Below, piece after piece: positions 32,427-43,262 of a stretch of DNA of 64,000 bases. The DNA comes from Nilaparvata lugens. Its lineage: Eukaryota; Arthropoda; Insecta; Hemiptera; Delphacidae. The position numbers and the translations under genes were made by a program. The DNA is taken from the NCBI RefSeq assembly GCF_014356525.2, contig NC_052510.1:21834285-21898284 (forward strand), given 5' to 3'. Numbering within the stretch: the stretch's first letter is position 1; each line of letters begins with the position of its first letter. Below the pieces are notes generated by a model. The model ran no database searches, was not told the origin of the DNA, and saw only the letters and a list, made by a program, of their open reading frames with translations.

Positions 32427-32545
32427 ACAGAGTGCCGGTTGCACAAAAGCCGTTTTAATTTGAATCGTGATTAATTTCACAAGAACCAATTAGAGAAGGA
32501 TTTTTCGAAAAATGTACTTCTGATTGGTTCTAGTGAAATAATCCC
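32427..32545. repeat. Palindromic MITE fragment
   Basis: ATTTCACAAGAACCAATTAG pairs with CTGATTGGTTCTAGTGAAAT around an AT-rich loop. The left end continues outward as GCCGGTTGCACAAAAGCCG, which has no partner at the right, so the right arm is truncated. From memory this resembles a common hemipteran fold-back repeat; copy number is untested. Confidence 0.6.
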
Positions 32546-35113
32546 AAAAATTGTTTAAGTATCCATCAAGAACGTTTTGCCCTCTCTCTCTTTCTCTCTT
32601 TGACACAATACACCAAAGGAATTCAACACAACGACTAAAACTTGGATTTATGCATTAAAAGAAAATTGAATCATTGCTACTTTTGAATATTACAGTGTAC
32701 CTACTATTTTGATGTGGTGGAGGGTCTCATTTGACAAGATAAGAGAGGAGTAATGAGACACAATCTGTGAGAAGTTGGGCCAAACTGCTATCGTTTTAGA
32801 AAATCATTTATTTCTCCCACTTTTTAATTTTCCAATCTTCATTCATCCAATAATATACCGTGAAAATAGTTATCTGGTCCCTTCATAAAGGATATTTACT
32901 AAAATTCATTTTTAAGAAATGGCTAGTAAGCCTTAGTCAAGAAGAAAATAAAACCGTCTACAACCCTATATGATTTAGTAACGAATAATGTATTTTTGCA
33001 ACATTAATGTATTTTAACTCTAAAACTGAAACCTGTTTCTCCATTATTTATTCTCTCTTTGAATTCTGAATACTTTTTAATTTAAATTATCTGTTTCCTT
33101 CTAACTCGCTCCGTTCTATTCTGAAAATCTGGTACAATATGTATTGTTTTCATTGAGTATCATTCTAAATTTTTCTCTTTTATCCTGCATGATTAATATA
33201 AGATCAATAAATATAGGCCTACTATAAATATTGTTGTTTCAATTTGTACTAGCCTTCCTGTATTGACTTAGCCCTCCTCTGTTGTCGTTCAATTGAATTG
33301 CTCACTAACTGCTCCATCTAAAGGTGTCAACGTGATTCCAGTCGACGTGATTTTGTCGCTTACATCATTGATATTTCCCACTTATTAAGTTCAAATATAA
33401 TTATTATATTAAAAAAATACATAGTTTGCTCTTCAGTTCAGGTGAATAAAGGAGATTTAACCATTAACATTATTATTCATATTTCTATATTTCAGTTTTG
33501 AGATTCCTCTTATTTTATTATACTTGATTACTATATTGAAAAATGTATTATTATCAATTATTATTCTGATTCATTTTTGGTTTTTCATATGTTGTCTGTA
33601 CTGTGCTTTGTTTTGTGAAAAAAATGTAAAAATAAAGAACTCCTTACATGATGATATACTAAATTTTCAACTGAAATTTAATGAGATCCAAGATTCAAAC
33701 GTTCTGTGAACGATTTCATTTTAATAGTTAGTCTGGATTCAGCAAGTAGGCTATATACTATTATTTCTATACCCGGACTATGAAACATGACAAACTAACC
33801 CTTTATACACACAGTGTACATTGTAGTAAAATCAACATTTCAAAAAATCTCATTGATTTCTAATTGCACTATTTTCTTAATACTTTCAATAATTTGAATA
33901 TGAATTGAAATACTGAATTTTCTAATATTGAGTTGAGGATGTTAACAATTTTCAATAGCCTCCGTGAAGTAATTTCAGAAATTACTGTTCCACTTCATTA
34001 TCATATGACATTGTTCTATCCCTGAGTGAGCCCCTGGCCCCTTGGAGGCCCCTTGTGTTCTTAGCATGCAAGTAGGCCAACACTTCTGTACCTACGCTGT
34101 CGTGCTTATGCATTTTAATTAAACGCAACACAAATCAACTAAAGTGCAACTTCTAGATGCCTTTAGGCTACATATTCTAGAGCTAAGTTTTATCCAAGTT
34201 GAAAATCATTGAGACGTTTTTCCATTTGAAATAGTGGTAGAATTATTCCAATTACTCAAAACAAGTTCTGCAATTTTGTAATGGGCTTCTTTCATCTCAT
34301 GTAATGAGCATGAGAACATCAATTATTTAATCATTTACCGGTACCTGATCTACTTCAACGTTCTCATCAAGTTATAAAATAATCAAATAGCCTCCATAGT
34401 TTCTCTAGCTTAGTTCGACCTACACAGTATGGCAATTGACTGTCACACTTTTGATTGGCTAGCTCGATTACATGATACAAATTCGCCATTAAGATTATAA
34501 ACAAACTTTATAATCCTATCCTATTGCATTGGAAATTTGAAATTCATTACTTCTATTAGCGGTTGGAAACATGATTGGCTCAGTAATAATCGTGTATACT
34601 TCTAGGAAGGACATCTTGCAATTTTTTTAAGTGAATGCATTGCTGCGAAAACCTTTCTACAGGTTTTACTGACTTGCTCTGACCAGTCGAGGTTATTATC
34701 ATATTGATGCCTAGGTTTTTACCTTATTGATACATTCGGATACGCATTCATAAAATCAAGCACTATCCAATTATTAATATATGTTTTATATTATATTGAC
34801 ATAATTTTTTGTGTATTATTTTTATTGATAACTCTAACCTAATTATAATTTAACAATATTAAACCCCCATTTAAATGGTGGTAGGCGCTTCATGCCTTTG
34901 ATAACAGATTAGAGATTATCAACAAAAATTACAAGATAAAAGTCCAAGTAGCACTAACATATTATTCAAATTTTAAAATTTCTCATTGGTCAAATTATTT
35001 TTAATCTCTTATACTTATTGTAATTTGAATTATTACAATAGTTTATTGTTTAATATTATACTTTCTGCGCCAGTAAAAATTCAGACTAAAGGCAGCTCAA
35101 ATCTGAGACCAGT

Positions 35114-35213
35114 NNNNNNNNNNNNNNNNNNNNNNNNNNNNNNNNNNNNNNNNNNNNNNNNNNNNNNNNNNNNNNNNNNNNNNNNNNNNNNNNNNNNNNN
35201 NNNNNNNNNNNNN
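35114..35213. other. Assembly gap (100 N)
   Basis: Exactly 100 unknown bases, the conventional size for a gap of unknown length. The element at 35537 lies wholly to its right. Confidence 0.99.
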
Positions 35214-35552
35214 TATAAAGCTATTGATTCCCCAAAAAGTAATTCAAAAATTAACCTGCCCGTTTTCCTCAATACAAATATTGTTCTCATATCTATCCAC
35301 GACAAATTTCAATATGACTAGACTTGTCTTTAGTTATTATCCTCCATATAGGTCTTGACTTAATTTCAAATAATTATTTAATGAGCTCAGCTCTTATCAT
35401 CAGCCCCATGTTGGGCGCCATGTTGTGTCACGTTATTTTTTATAGTTAAATAACGATTATCCTCCTGCTTGGCATCAGTCGGTAGAGCATGAAATGATTC
35501 AATAATTATAAAAATTAGGTCATGGTTTTTCATAGGAGTAGTATAAATAGGC

Positions 35553-35592
35553 GGGTCCTGGCACACAAGTGTGCCAGGACCCACCTTTATCT
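35553..35592. repeat. Perfect palindrome formed by the element tip
   Basis: GGGTCCTGGCACAC and GTGTGCCAGGACCC are 14-bp perfect arms separated by AA. The inverse copy continues for about ten more bases resembling the element tip. It looks like a tip-to-tip inverted duplication and would form a stable hairpin. Confidence 0.85.
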
Positions 35593-35870
35593 CAAGGTCA
35601 TCCAGGCGCCTCAAGGTCATCCAGGTCAACCAACCCCAACCTCAAGGTCATCCAGGTCAACCACCCCCAACCTCAAGGTCATCCAGGTCAACCACACCTA
35701 CCTCAAGGTCATCCAGGTCAACCACACCCACCTCAAGGTCACCCAGGTCAACCACACCCACCTCAAGGTCATCCAGGTCAACCACACCCACCTCAAGGTC
35801 ACCAGGTCAACCACTCTAACCTCAAGGTCATCCAGGTCAACCACCCTAACCTCAAGGTCACAAAAAAAAA
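35591..35870. repeat. 30-bp tandem repeat, about 10 copies, each with two AGGTCA words
   Basis: Starts of CTCAAGGTCA are near 35591, 35610, 35641, 35672, 35702, 35732, 35762, 35792, 35821 and 35851. Each unit contains AGGTCATCCAGGTCA, that is, two AGGTCA words three bases apart. Reading frames across the array are repeat translations. Confidence 0.92.
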
Positions 35871-36150
35871 AATAAAAAATAAAAAAAAATTAAAAAAAAA
35901 AAAAAAATTAAAAAAAAAAAAATTAAAAAGAAAAAAAAAAAATTAAAAAAAAAATTAAAAAAATTGAAAAAAGAAAAAAATTAAAAAAAAAAAATATAAA
36001 TAAAAAAAAAATATAAAAAAAATAAAAAATAAAAAAAAAATTGAAAAAAAAAAGATAGAAAACACAAAATCGAAAAAATAAATAAATAAAAACACTTAAA
36101 ATTGGGAATAAATGGGGGAAAAGGGAAAAAAGGGAAAAGGGGGAAAAAAA
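35860..36150. repeat. A-rich low-complexity tract
   Basis: Roughly 290 bp made almost only of A runs with single T, G or C interruptions. No feature is recognisable inside it. Confidence 0.9.
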
Positions 36151-36290
36151 AAATTCCCTACTGATCTTGAACTGCCTGCCGGTCGCCCCCGCCAGTCACC
36201 TGGCTGCCACCAGTCACCCCACCGGTCGCCCGGCCGCCGCCAGTCGGAAGAAGTATCATATTCTCTATAATTTAAGTCCTTAAACATAAA

Positions 36291-36365
36291 TCCTCTATGG
36301 TGTAGTGGTTAGCAAGTCAGCTTTCTGAGTTGGAGGCTCTATGCTCGAATCCAAGGCGGTGAAGG
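36291..36365 (+). pseudogene. tRNA-like sequence (pseudo-tRNA or SINE head)
   Basis: An A-box match TGGTGTAGTGG (36298) and a B-box-like GCTCGAATCC (36342) are spaced as in a tRNA gene. A 5-bp stem can be drawn around a loop with TCT in the anticodon position. The acceptor and T stems pair poorly, so a working tRNA is unlikely. It may be a tRNA-derived SINE head. Confidence 0.4.
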
Positions 36366-36429
36366 AAAGTATTAAAGGTCAGTATCAACAGAACCAGAGG
36401 ATATATTTTTTGTATGTAGTGGGTAGACT

Positions 36430-36900
36430 GGCCCACCACTGCCAGTAATCCTGCTGCCAGTCATCTGGCCAGCACCGATCGCCTGGCCGCCGCCGGTCGC
36501 CCCCGCCGGTCGCCCGGCCGCCACCGATCACCCTGTCGGTTGCTCCACCAGTCGCCCCACCATCGTCACCAGTCGTCCCACTATCGCCGCCAGTCGTCCC
36601 ACTATCGCCACCAGTCACCCCACCATCGTCACCAGTCGTCCCACTATCGCCGCCAGTCGTCCCACTATCACCACCAGTCGCCCCACCATCGTCACCAGTC
36701 GCCCCACTATCGCCGCCAGTCGTCCCACTATTGCCGCCAGTTGCCCCACTATCGCCGCCAGTCATCCCACTATTGCCACCAGTCATACCACTATCATCAC
36801 CAGTCATCCCACCATCGCCACCAGTCGCCCCACTATCGCCACCAGTCGCCCCACTATCACCACCAGTCGCCCGGCCGCTGCCGGTCGCCCCACCACCGGT
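36430..36900. repeat. 21-bp GC-rich minisatellite (left TIR)
   Basis: From about 36540 units such as CACTATCGCCGCCAGTCGTCC repeat with a 21-bp period for about 16 copies; more degenerate CCGGTCGCC words lie on both sides. The inverse complement forms the right TIR at about 45900-46075. Because the period is a multiple of three, all frames stay open and give artificial His/Gln/Ser- or Pro-rich frames. Confidence 0.9.
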
Positions 36901-37146
36901 CGTCCATCCGCCGCTGGTCGGCCACCGCCGGTTGTCTGGCCGCCACCAGTCGCCCGGCCACCGGTCGCCCTGCTGGTCGCCTCACCGGTCATCCGACTGC
37001 CACCAACAGTCGACCTGCTGCGGCTGGCAATTGTCCCGCCGGCTGAGCATGAGCATTCTCAATGACCCTAGCTCCTCCTGCCACATGGACCATGCTCACC
37101 AGTTTTCAGCATGTCTGTGGCAGGATGGTAGGGTCTTCCACTCAGT

Positions 37147-37250
37147 GGTCAGTCAGTCACTGTTCAGTCACTTATCAGTCTGATCAGTAACTGATCAGTC
37201 ACTGTTCAGTCACTGATCAGTCACTGATCAGTCACTGTTCAGTCAGTGGC
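37147..37250. repeat. 12-bp-type tandem repeat (CAGTCACTGATC)
   Basis: About seven units of TCAGTCACTGWT occur just upstream of the promoter at 37278. They are absent from the right TIR. They could be binding sites or simple slippage products. Confidence 0.85.
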
Positions 37251-37277
37251 ACTCCGCACTGGTATGGGTCCAAAATG

Positions 37278-37312
37278 TATAAATAGCGGAGCTCAAACAC
37301 TCAGACCTCAGT
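37278..37312 (+). promoter_or_regulatory. TATA box plus initiator promoter
   Basis: TATAAATAG lies at 37278-37286 and the arthropod initiator TCAGT at 37308-37312. This puts the likely start A (37310) 32 bases after the first T of the box, which is textbook core-promoter spacing. An ATG follows 24 bases later at 37334. It probably drives the split gene below. Confidence 0.7.
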
Positions 37313-37333
37313 ATACTGATAAAACTGACCAGT

Positions 37334-37582
37334 ATGTATATCAAACAAAGGAACCATAAGCCAACATTGGAGGAGGTTTCCTACCATATTGGAGATTGCT
37401 AGGTTGAAGCTGAAATCAAAAGGAGGCATAAGGAAATCATGCTGGGTAGACGGATTGCAGAAGAGAAACATGTGGAACACTTCAAACCTCTAGCCAACCT
37501 AGTCGAAACCTTCCAACAGATGCCAGTTCAGCAACCACAACTACCTCCTTGGAGTGAGATAAGGAACATGAAATTTGCTTGA
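37334..37582 (+). pseudogene. N-terminal piece of the PLA2-protein gene, cut by LINE-4
   Basis: The frame starts at ATG 37334 (MYIKQRNHKPTLEEV). It has an in-frame TAG at 37400-37402 and then continues in the same frame with a helical, charged segment (EAEIKRRHKEIMLGRRIAEE, HFKPLANLVETFQQ) to 37579. A helical, Lys/Arg/Glu-rich segment with a HFKPL-like motif is what I remember at the start of arthropod proteins that carry the central domain seen at 43905-44180. It directly follows the promoter, and the rest of the gene resumes after LINE-4. The nonsense codon and the 5.7-kb interruption mean the locus is dead unless spliced. The joining across the LINE is inference. Confidence 0.6.
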
Positions 37583-37761
37583 CGTGCTTTGTGTCGGCTC
37601 CGCATTTTACTCGAGTTTTTATCGTAAGTTCTGGTGCTAGTGACTTGATTTTTTGCAACCAGTTGTAGGGAAGTGATATCTTCAGAAGTGTTCAATTTCA
37701 TTGCGATTGGACATACGACATTTGTGTAGAAACGTTCTAAGTGTAACGTGTGAAATGAATT

Positions 37762-38573
37762 TTGGTACTAGAAGCAACTCAAAGTTACAGGCTTCAAAAG
37801 ATAAGGCAGGCGACAAGAATTCGGCTGCATCGCTCGACCCCTTCACCTCACACCACGCCTACCGGTCACGAGGAGGAGTGCGACGGCGGAATGAAGAGTC
37901 TCATTCAGAGAGTCTTATCTGAGTTCATCTCTAACGACGAATTCCTTGATAGATTGGCGGATCGGGTCGCCGATAAAGTCATTGATAAACTCAAACAGAT
38001 TGTCACTTCTCATGTCATGGATGTAATAGAGCCGCGCTTTTTCGAAATAGAAAAAAAGATTGAATCACTCACTAATGAAGTGGCAGTCATACGTAAAAAT
38101 TATGCTGCTCGCGAGGAGTCTCAGGAGAGCCGAATGGACGGATTAGCGCAGTATCAAGACGCAACAATGTCAGAATATTTGGCATACCTGAAGTCAGTGG
38201 GGAGAATATAACAACTGTCGTTACAAAGATGTTTAGCGAGAAACTTGACCTGAAAGTGGACACTCACTGATTGATCGATGTCATCGCGTCGGCTGCCCTT
38301 CGGCCCCCGGCGAGTCCAGGAGCCGAGCTGTCCTGGTAAAATTAATCAGCTACCAAACTCGGCGTGCTGTCATCTCGGGAAGGCGGCGGCTCAAAGGCAC
38401 TCCTATCACGATTCGCGAGGACCTCACGAAGCGGCGGAATGACTTCTTCAGGCAGGTGGCAGCAAGGGTTGGATTCAAGAATGTATGGACAATCGATGGA
38501 AGAATTTTATGGATCGAAAACGGAAAAATTCATTCGAGCAATCATGACATTGTGGACTCACAGAATAGATAAT
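37762..38573 (+). pseudogene. LINE-4 ORF1, frameshifted
   Basis: A coiled-coil segment (IEPRFFEIEKKIESLTNEVA, about 38025-38095) is followed in a second frame by an RRM-like core (NVRIFGIPEVSGENITTVV, about 38165-38225). A third frame carries the C-terminal domain (TIREDLTKRRNDFFRQ, VGFKNVWTIDGRILW, about 38405-38515) to TAA at about 38571. At least two frameshifts and a stop near 38270 disrupt it. The domain order matches ORF1 proteins of Jockey/CR1-group LINEs, which package element RNA. The upstream start is uncertain: an ATG at 37755 begins a frame only a few residues before the coiled coil. Confidence 0.7.
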
Positions 38574-39788
38574 GTAAGCTTTTTTGATGATGGATGAGTG
38601 TGGTAGATTTGTGGGTTTGCGGATGAGAATCACGGGTAAGTTAATCTATTTATTTTATTTTTTTTTTCATTAGAAAATATATAAATATTTATTCATTTAT
38701 TCTTCTTATCATTCTTGAGATGAATATTATTATTCTTTTCTCTTTTTTTTTGCAAATTACTCTATCTTGTGCGATGCATTTTAGTTGATATAGTATTAGA
38801 ATGCAAATTGTTCTTATGTAATTAATATATTTCTCATGTATTTAGTAGATTGATTATTTCGATCAGATTTACAAAACAATTCGTTACCTACTAAATGTAA
38901 TTTTTTTTTTTCTTGCTATTTAATTATCTGCATTGCTATCCTATACATCTGCCACTCTCTTCTGTTTCCTTTCTTATGTATGAATGTTATATTTTAGTAG
39001 ATCAATGCTGTTTGTGCTATGTTCTATTACTGTTGGTATTTTACTGATTTATTTATTTATCTATTTTTCAAATCAATTCTCTCAGTTTGTGATGATTTTC
39101 CTCATGCCTTCATTCTATCTTGTTAGTTTAAGCCACATTTCACTTCCAATATGGACACTACCAATCGAATATCATTACATAGAATAAAAAGCATGATTTT
39201 TCTTTTGTACTTTATTGATATATCTACTTCTTTTTTTTGTAAGGATGTAAATGAAAATTTATCTTTAAATGCGCTTTAAGCATAGGAATCCTTTCACTTA
39301 TCACTTCCAATTATATTTCTTGTATCACACTGAATTGATTTAAATAATAAATTATTACATATCTGCTCTAGTAACTCATCTTGTTAAGCATCAGGCTGTC
39401 AGCTCTCATGTTCTGTTACTTGTTGCTTGGAAGATCTTAAATGTTTCATTCAATAATCATCGAACTTAAAATTTTTATATATAATAATATTGGAGTCAAT
39501 GATGTTCGTCTGGCTTTCTGGTGGGCTTATTTTTTTTTTCTCCGCGCTTATAATTCACCTATTTTTACCCTTGCTTTCCCTCTTCTTTTTTTTTTTTTTT
39601 TTTATCCCTACTAATCTTAAAATTTAGTTAAAGCATCATGATCTATATCTCATTAGTATTAATAAGTATGCAAGGGAGTATGAATGTTTGTGTGATAGTG
39701 TTGAGAAGATATTTTGATGTAGTCTATGGTTGTGGGGTCTGTCTCTGTCGGCCTTTTCCTCTCGCGTTAGTGATTGTAATCTCAGCCA
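38574..39788. other. T-rich spacer between LINE-4 ORF1 and ORF2
   Basis: About 1.2 kb of AT-rich sequence with long T runs (for example near 39585-39603) separates the two LINE genes. Such a spacer is unusual for a LINE, so part of it may be a later insertion. I recognise no gene or terminal repeat in it. Confidence 0.5.
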
Positions 39789-42667
39789 ATGAGTTATCGA
39801 AATGATGACGGCGCCGCGCTGAGCGTTGGGGAGCAGCTCCGCAATAATTTTCTTAATTATTCAAAATTTCTCAAAGTAGCTCATGTGAATGCGCAGTCTA
39901 TAGGTTGTCACATTGATGAGTTTCGCTGTATGTTTGAGACACAGGAGTGTGATGTGATCTTGGTATGCGAAACATGGTTAAAACCGATCGTGCCTTCAAG
40001 CCGAGTTGAACTAGCGGGATACTCGTTGCTGAGAAATGATCGCCTTCATAAAAACGGAGGTGGTGTTGCAGCCTATGTGAAGCATGCTCTAAAGCCTAGA
40101 ATTATTGTTAAATCCGACACAAACAGAGCAAGTAAACCAGAGTTCATGCTTCTGGATATTTTTATCAATGGGAGCAAGGTGCTTATCGCTGTGTGCTACA
40201 GACCTCCGCACATTGGGTTTATGGAGGAGTTTGAAGTTGCCCTCATTGAGAGTATGGCTGCCTACAGACATATCATAGTCATGGGTGACTTTAACACGGA
40301 CTTACTTAGACACAATTCACCTGAGAAAAATCAATTAATGACAATTTTCAACTCCTGTAATTTATCCCTGTTGCCTCTGCAGGCCACTCACCATACCTCA
40401 GCCTCCCACACCCTGTTGGATCTGATTGCTGTTTCAGAGGAGGATGCGGTCAGAACACATGGGCAGATGCCGGCTCCAGGATTGTCACACCATGACCTTA
40501 TTTATTGTGTCTATGCCATCAAAGTTCCCAAGCCTGAGCCAAGATTGATTCATTATCGAGATTTCAAGAATATTAACTATCCTGAACTTTTTAGAGAGGC
40601 GTCTGGTCTGCCCTGGTACTATTTTTACTTTACAAATGATGTTAATGAAATGCTGACAATGTTTTATGAGTATACACATTACCTCTTCAACAAGTTTGTA
40701 CCTCCTCAGGTAAGGCGCGTAACAAGAGTACCGGCGCCATGGATTAGTCCTGAGATCAGGCGGCTGATGAAGGAGCGAGACAGATTATGTAGACTTTCCA
40801 GGCGCTCACGTGACCCGCTGCTGTTTGCCGAGTATAAAAGAGCAAGGAATCACTGCAAACAGCAACTTCGAAACTCCAAGTGCCGATACTTCCGCAGCAC
40901 TCTTGGGTCTGCTAGATCGACTGCATCCAAATGGCGAACACTGAGGAAACTCGGAGTTGGCAAGGATAGGAACAGGTTGATACTGAATCACAGCCCTGAT
41001 GAATTGAATAATTTCTTTGTGGATATTCCAGGGACATTGGATATGGCACAAGAGTATACAGACCAGTACAGGACAGCTCGAAGGCAGGATGAGTTCTACT
41101 TTGCTGCGGACACTGAAGCCAATGTACTGAATGCAATCTTGTCCATCAGGAGTGAAGCTGTTGGTGCTGATTTGCTTCCAATGAAATTTATCAAAATTAT
41201 TTTGCCTATTGCCCTTCCATTCATCACACATCTCTATAACACTTCACTCATTTCTTCTGTTTTCCCCACTGAATTCAAAACCTCCAAAATCATCCCTCTC
41301 AATAAAACTTCCAATCCTTCCTCTCCATCTGATTATCGTCCAGTTGCAGTGCTGTCTGTCATGTCCAAGGGGCTAGAAAAATATGCACATGAACAAATTA
41401 ATGGTCATGTTTCAACGTTCAATCTTCTCAATAAATTCCAATCAGGCTTCAGGAAGGGATACAGTACTATGAGTGCCCTTTTATGTGTAACAGATGATAT
41501 ACGCTTGGCTATGGATAATGGACAGCTCACTCTGATGGTACTGATTGATATGAGTAAGGCCTTTAATTCAATATATCATCCTCTTCTGCTTAAAAAAATG
41601 ATTAATCTGGGTTTTTCAGCCAACAGCATTGCCTGGATTAGATCATATCTAGCAGATAGACAGCAGTGTGTACTGGCAAATGGAGGTCAATCTGGGTGGC
41701 GAGTGGTCAATAGGGGTGTGCCACAGGGATCGGTGCTGGGCCCTCTGTTATTCAGCTTATACATTAATGACTTACCTCACAGACTGACCAATACTAAATA
41801 TCACATGTATGCTGACGACCTGCAAATTTACTTGCATTTTGACATTGACGACTTTGACAACGCTGTTAACAAAATGAACTTTGACTTACTCAGCATCACG
41901 GAATGGACATCACAACATGGTTTAAACATTAATGAAAATAAATCAAAAACAATAGTAATAGGACATAATAGACGCTTACCTAACCTTGACTATGCCAATG
42001 GACCTTTTGTGACAATGAATGACCAACAGTTGGAGTACTGTAAAACAGTAAAAAACTTGGGTGTCTTAATGAACAGACATCTCGACTGGACCGAACACAT
42101 TACTAGCACTTGTAATAGGGTCTTTGCTGGCATACATTCTCTGAAGAAGATCAGCCCTTTTCTACCTTTTCAGGTAAGATTGATGCTGGTAAAGACCCTA
42201 ATCTTTCCGACCTTTCTCTACTGTGACGTTGTTACCCATGACATGACTGTGGCACTGTCCGATAGGCTTCAGAGAGCTCAAAATTATTGCTTAAGATTTG
42301 TTAATAATCTAGATCGAGGTGAACATATCACTCCCTACTTCGTTCAGCTTAACGTGCTCAGGCTCAAAAGGTTTCGATCCTACCGCATACTTATGTTCTA
42401 TTTAAACTAATCGCCAATAAGAGCCCTGATTATTTGAGTATTAAATTTAGATTTCTGGGAGAGGTTGGGAGAGGTGGAACTAGAAATAGTTTGTCTGTGT
42501 TGACTGTGCCTAGGCATCGTACAGTGGTCTATAACAGGTCTTTTCATGTGACTGCCTGCCGACTGTGGAACTCGCTACCAATGGAGGTGAGGGCAATTCA
42601 GCGGCAATCCCAGTTCAGTGCGGCTGTCATGAACTTTGTGAGGGGGGCTGGCTGGAGCGACTTATAG
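39789..42667 (+). pseudogene. LINE-4 ORF2: APE endonuclease-reverse transcriptase, one frameshift
   Basis: The frame starts at ATG 39789 (MSYRNDDGAALSVGEQLR). The endonuclease shows VAHVNAQSIGCHIDEF, LVCETWLKP, IIVMGDFNTDLL, TLLDLIAV and SHHDLIY. The reverse transcriptase shows NYRP-equivalent SDYRPVAVLS, LIDMSKAFNSIYH (N in place of the usual D after F), GVPQGSVLGPLLFS and catalytic YADD at about 41809-41820. The main frame of 873 codons ends at 42410; the last part (VPRHRTVVYNRSFHVTACRL, WNSLP) continues in another frame to TAG at 42667. Otherwise the gene is remarkably open, so the insertion is fairly young. Motifs fit the Jockey group. Confidence 0.88.
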
Positions 42668-42699
42668 CGACTGTGTATTGATCAATATATCTTCTTTGT

Positions 42700-42807
<108 letters not shown>

Positions 42808-43262
42808 TGAATGTAGTATCTTGAAATTGGCTCCTTGATGGTCTTTTTTTTTTTTACAATCAAATCAAATGTGATTTACTTATTCACTTCAAGATTTATA
42901 ATAATATGTAGGAATGGAATGTATAGCAAACACTATAGTTGTCGTTTTTGTATTTCGTATACATTAGGATCTTTTGATCTTTTTTTTTTTTTTTGTTCAC
43001 TACAGTGATGAAGTATCACTACTGTTAATCAGTATTGTTATATACATTTTTTTTCCAAGTTAATTTATTTTGTTCTCTTTTCAATTATTTAAAATTTGTT
43101 ATTATTTTAATAAGTAGATATAGTTGTTTTTTTCATATTGTTTGTAATATTTTTTTTTTCTTTATCATATTATTTGTATTTTTTGTATTGTTATCTTGTA
43201 ATAGAGAGTTAAGTGTAAGAGAGGGCCGACTGCGCCCTAACTTCGCTCTCTACGAAAATAAA

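Larger units (their letters stand above)
31803..35113. other. AT-rich non-coding region
   Basis: About 3.3 kb with no supportable gene. It contains small inverted repeats (32374-32399, 32427-32545) and CG-rich words near 31890-32040. Short frames such as the one at 33524-33709 have no recognisable feature beyond hydrophobic stretches expected of T-rich DNA. Confidence 0.6.
35537..37255 (+). repeat. Left terminal inverted repeat region (interrupted)
   Basis: Segments matching the right end in inverse orientation are the tip (35537-35566), the 21-bp minisatellite (about 36540-36900), the block ending CTGAGCATGAGCATTCT (about 36975-37059) and CAGTCAGTGGCACTC (37240-37254). Between them lie extra sequences absent from the right end: a 30-bp array, A-rich DNA, a tRNA-like stretch and a 12-bp array. 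The left TIR is therefore 1.7 kb while the right one is about 0.4 kb. Confidence 0.75.

Noticed and set aside
33524..33709. 61-residue hydrophobic frame
   Set aside because: Composition expected of T-rich DNA; no homologous motif or promoter.
35114..35213. Frames spanning the N block
   Set aside because: The sequence is unknown, so nothing can be inferred across the gap.
35522..35946. Overlapping open frames across the 30-bp array
   Set aside because: A 30-bp period keeps every frame open; the proteins are just translated repeats and A-runs.
36291..36365. Functional tRNA gene
   Set aside because: Acceptor and T-arm pairing are poor despite A- and B-box matches.
36540..36900. CRISPR-like regular repeats
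   Set aside because: Units are contiguous without unique spacers, and the context is an insect genome. It is a minisatellite.
36540..37183. His/Gln/Ser-rich and Pro-rich frames on both strands, and their partners at 45662-46231
   Set aside because: They follow the 21-bp minisatellite of the TIRs; no start context, promoter or non-repeat domain supports a gene.
43035..43262. N-terminal 75 residues of the open frame leading into the PLA2 protein
   Set aside because: The DNA is T-rich LINE-4 3' UTR; the hydrophobic Phe/Leu/Ile-rich stretch is not a real signal peptide.
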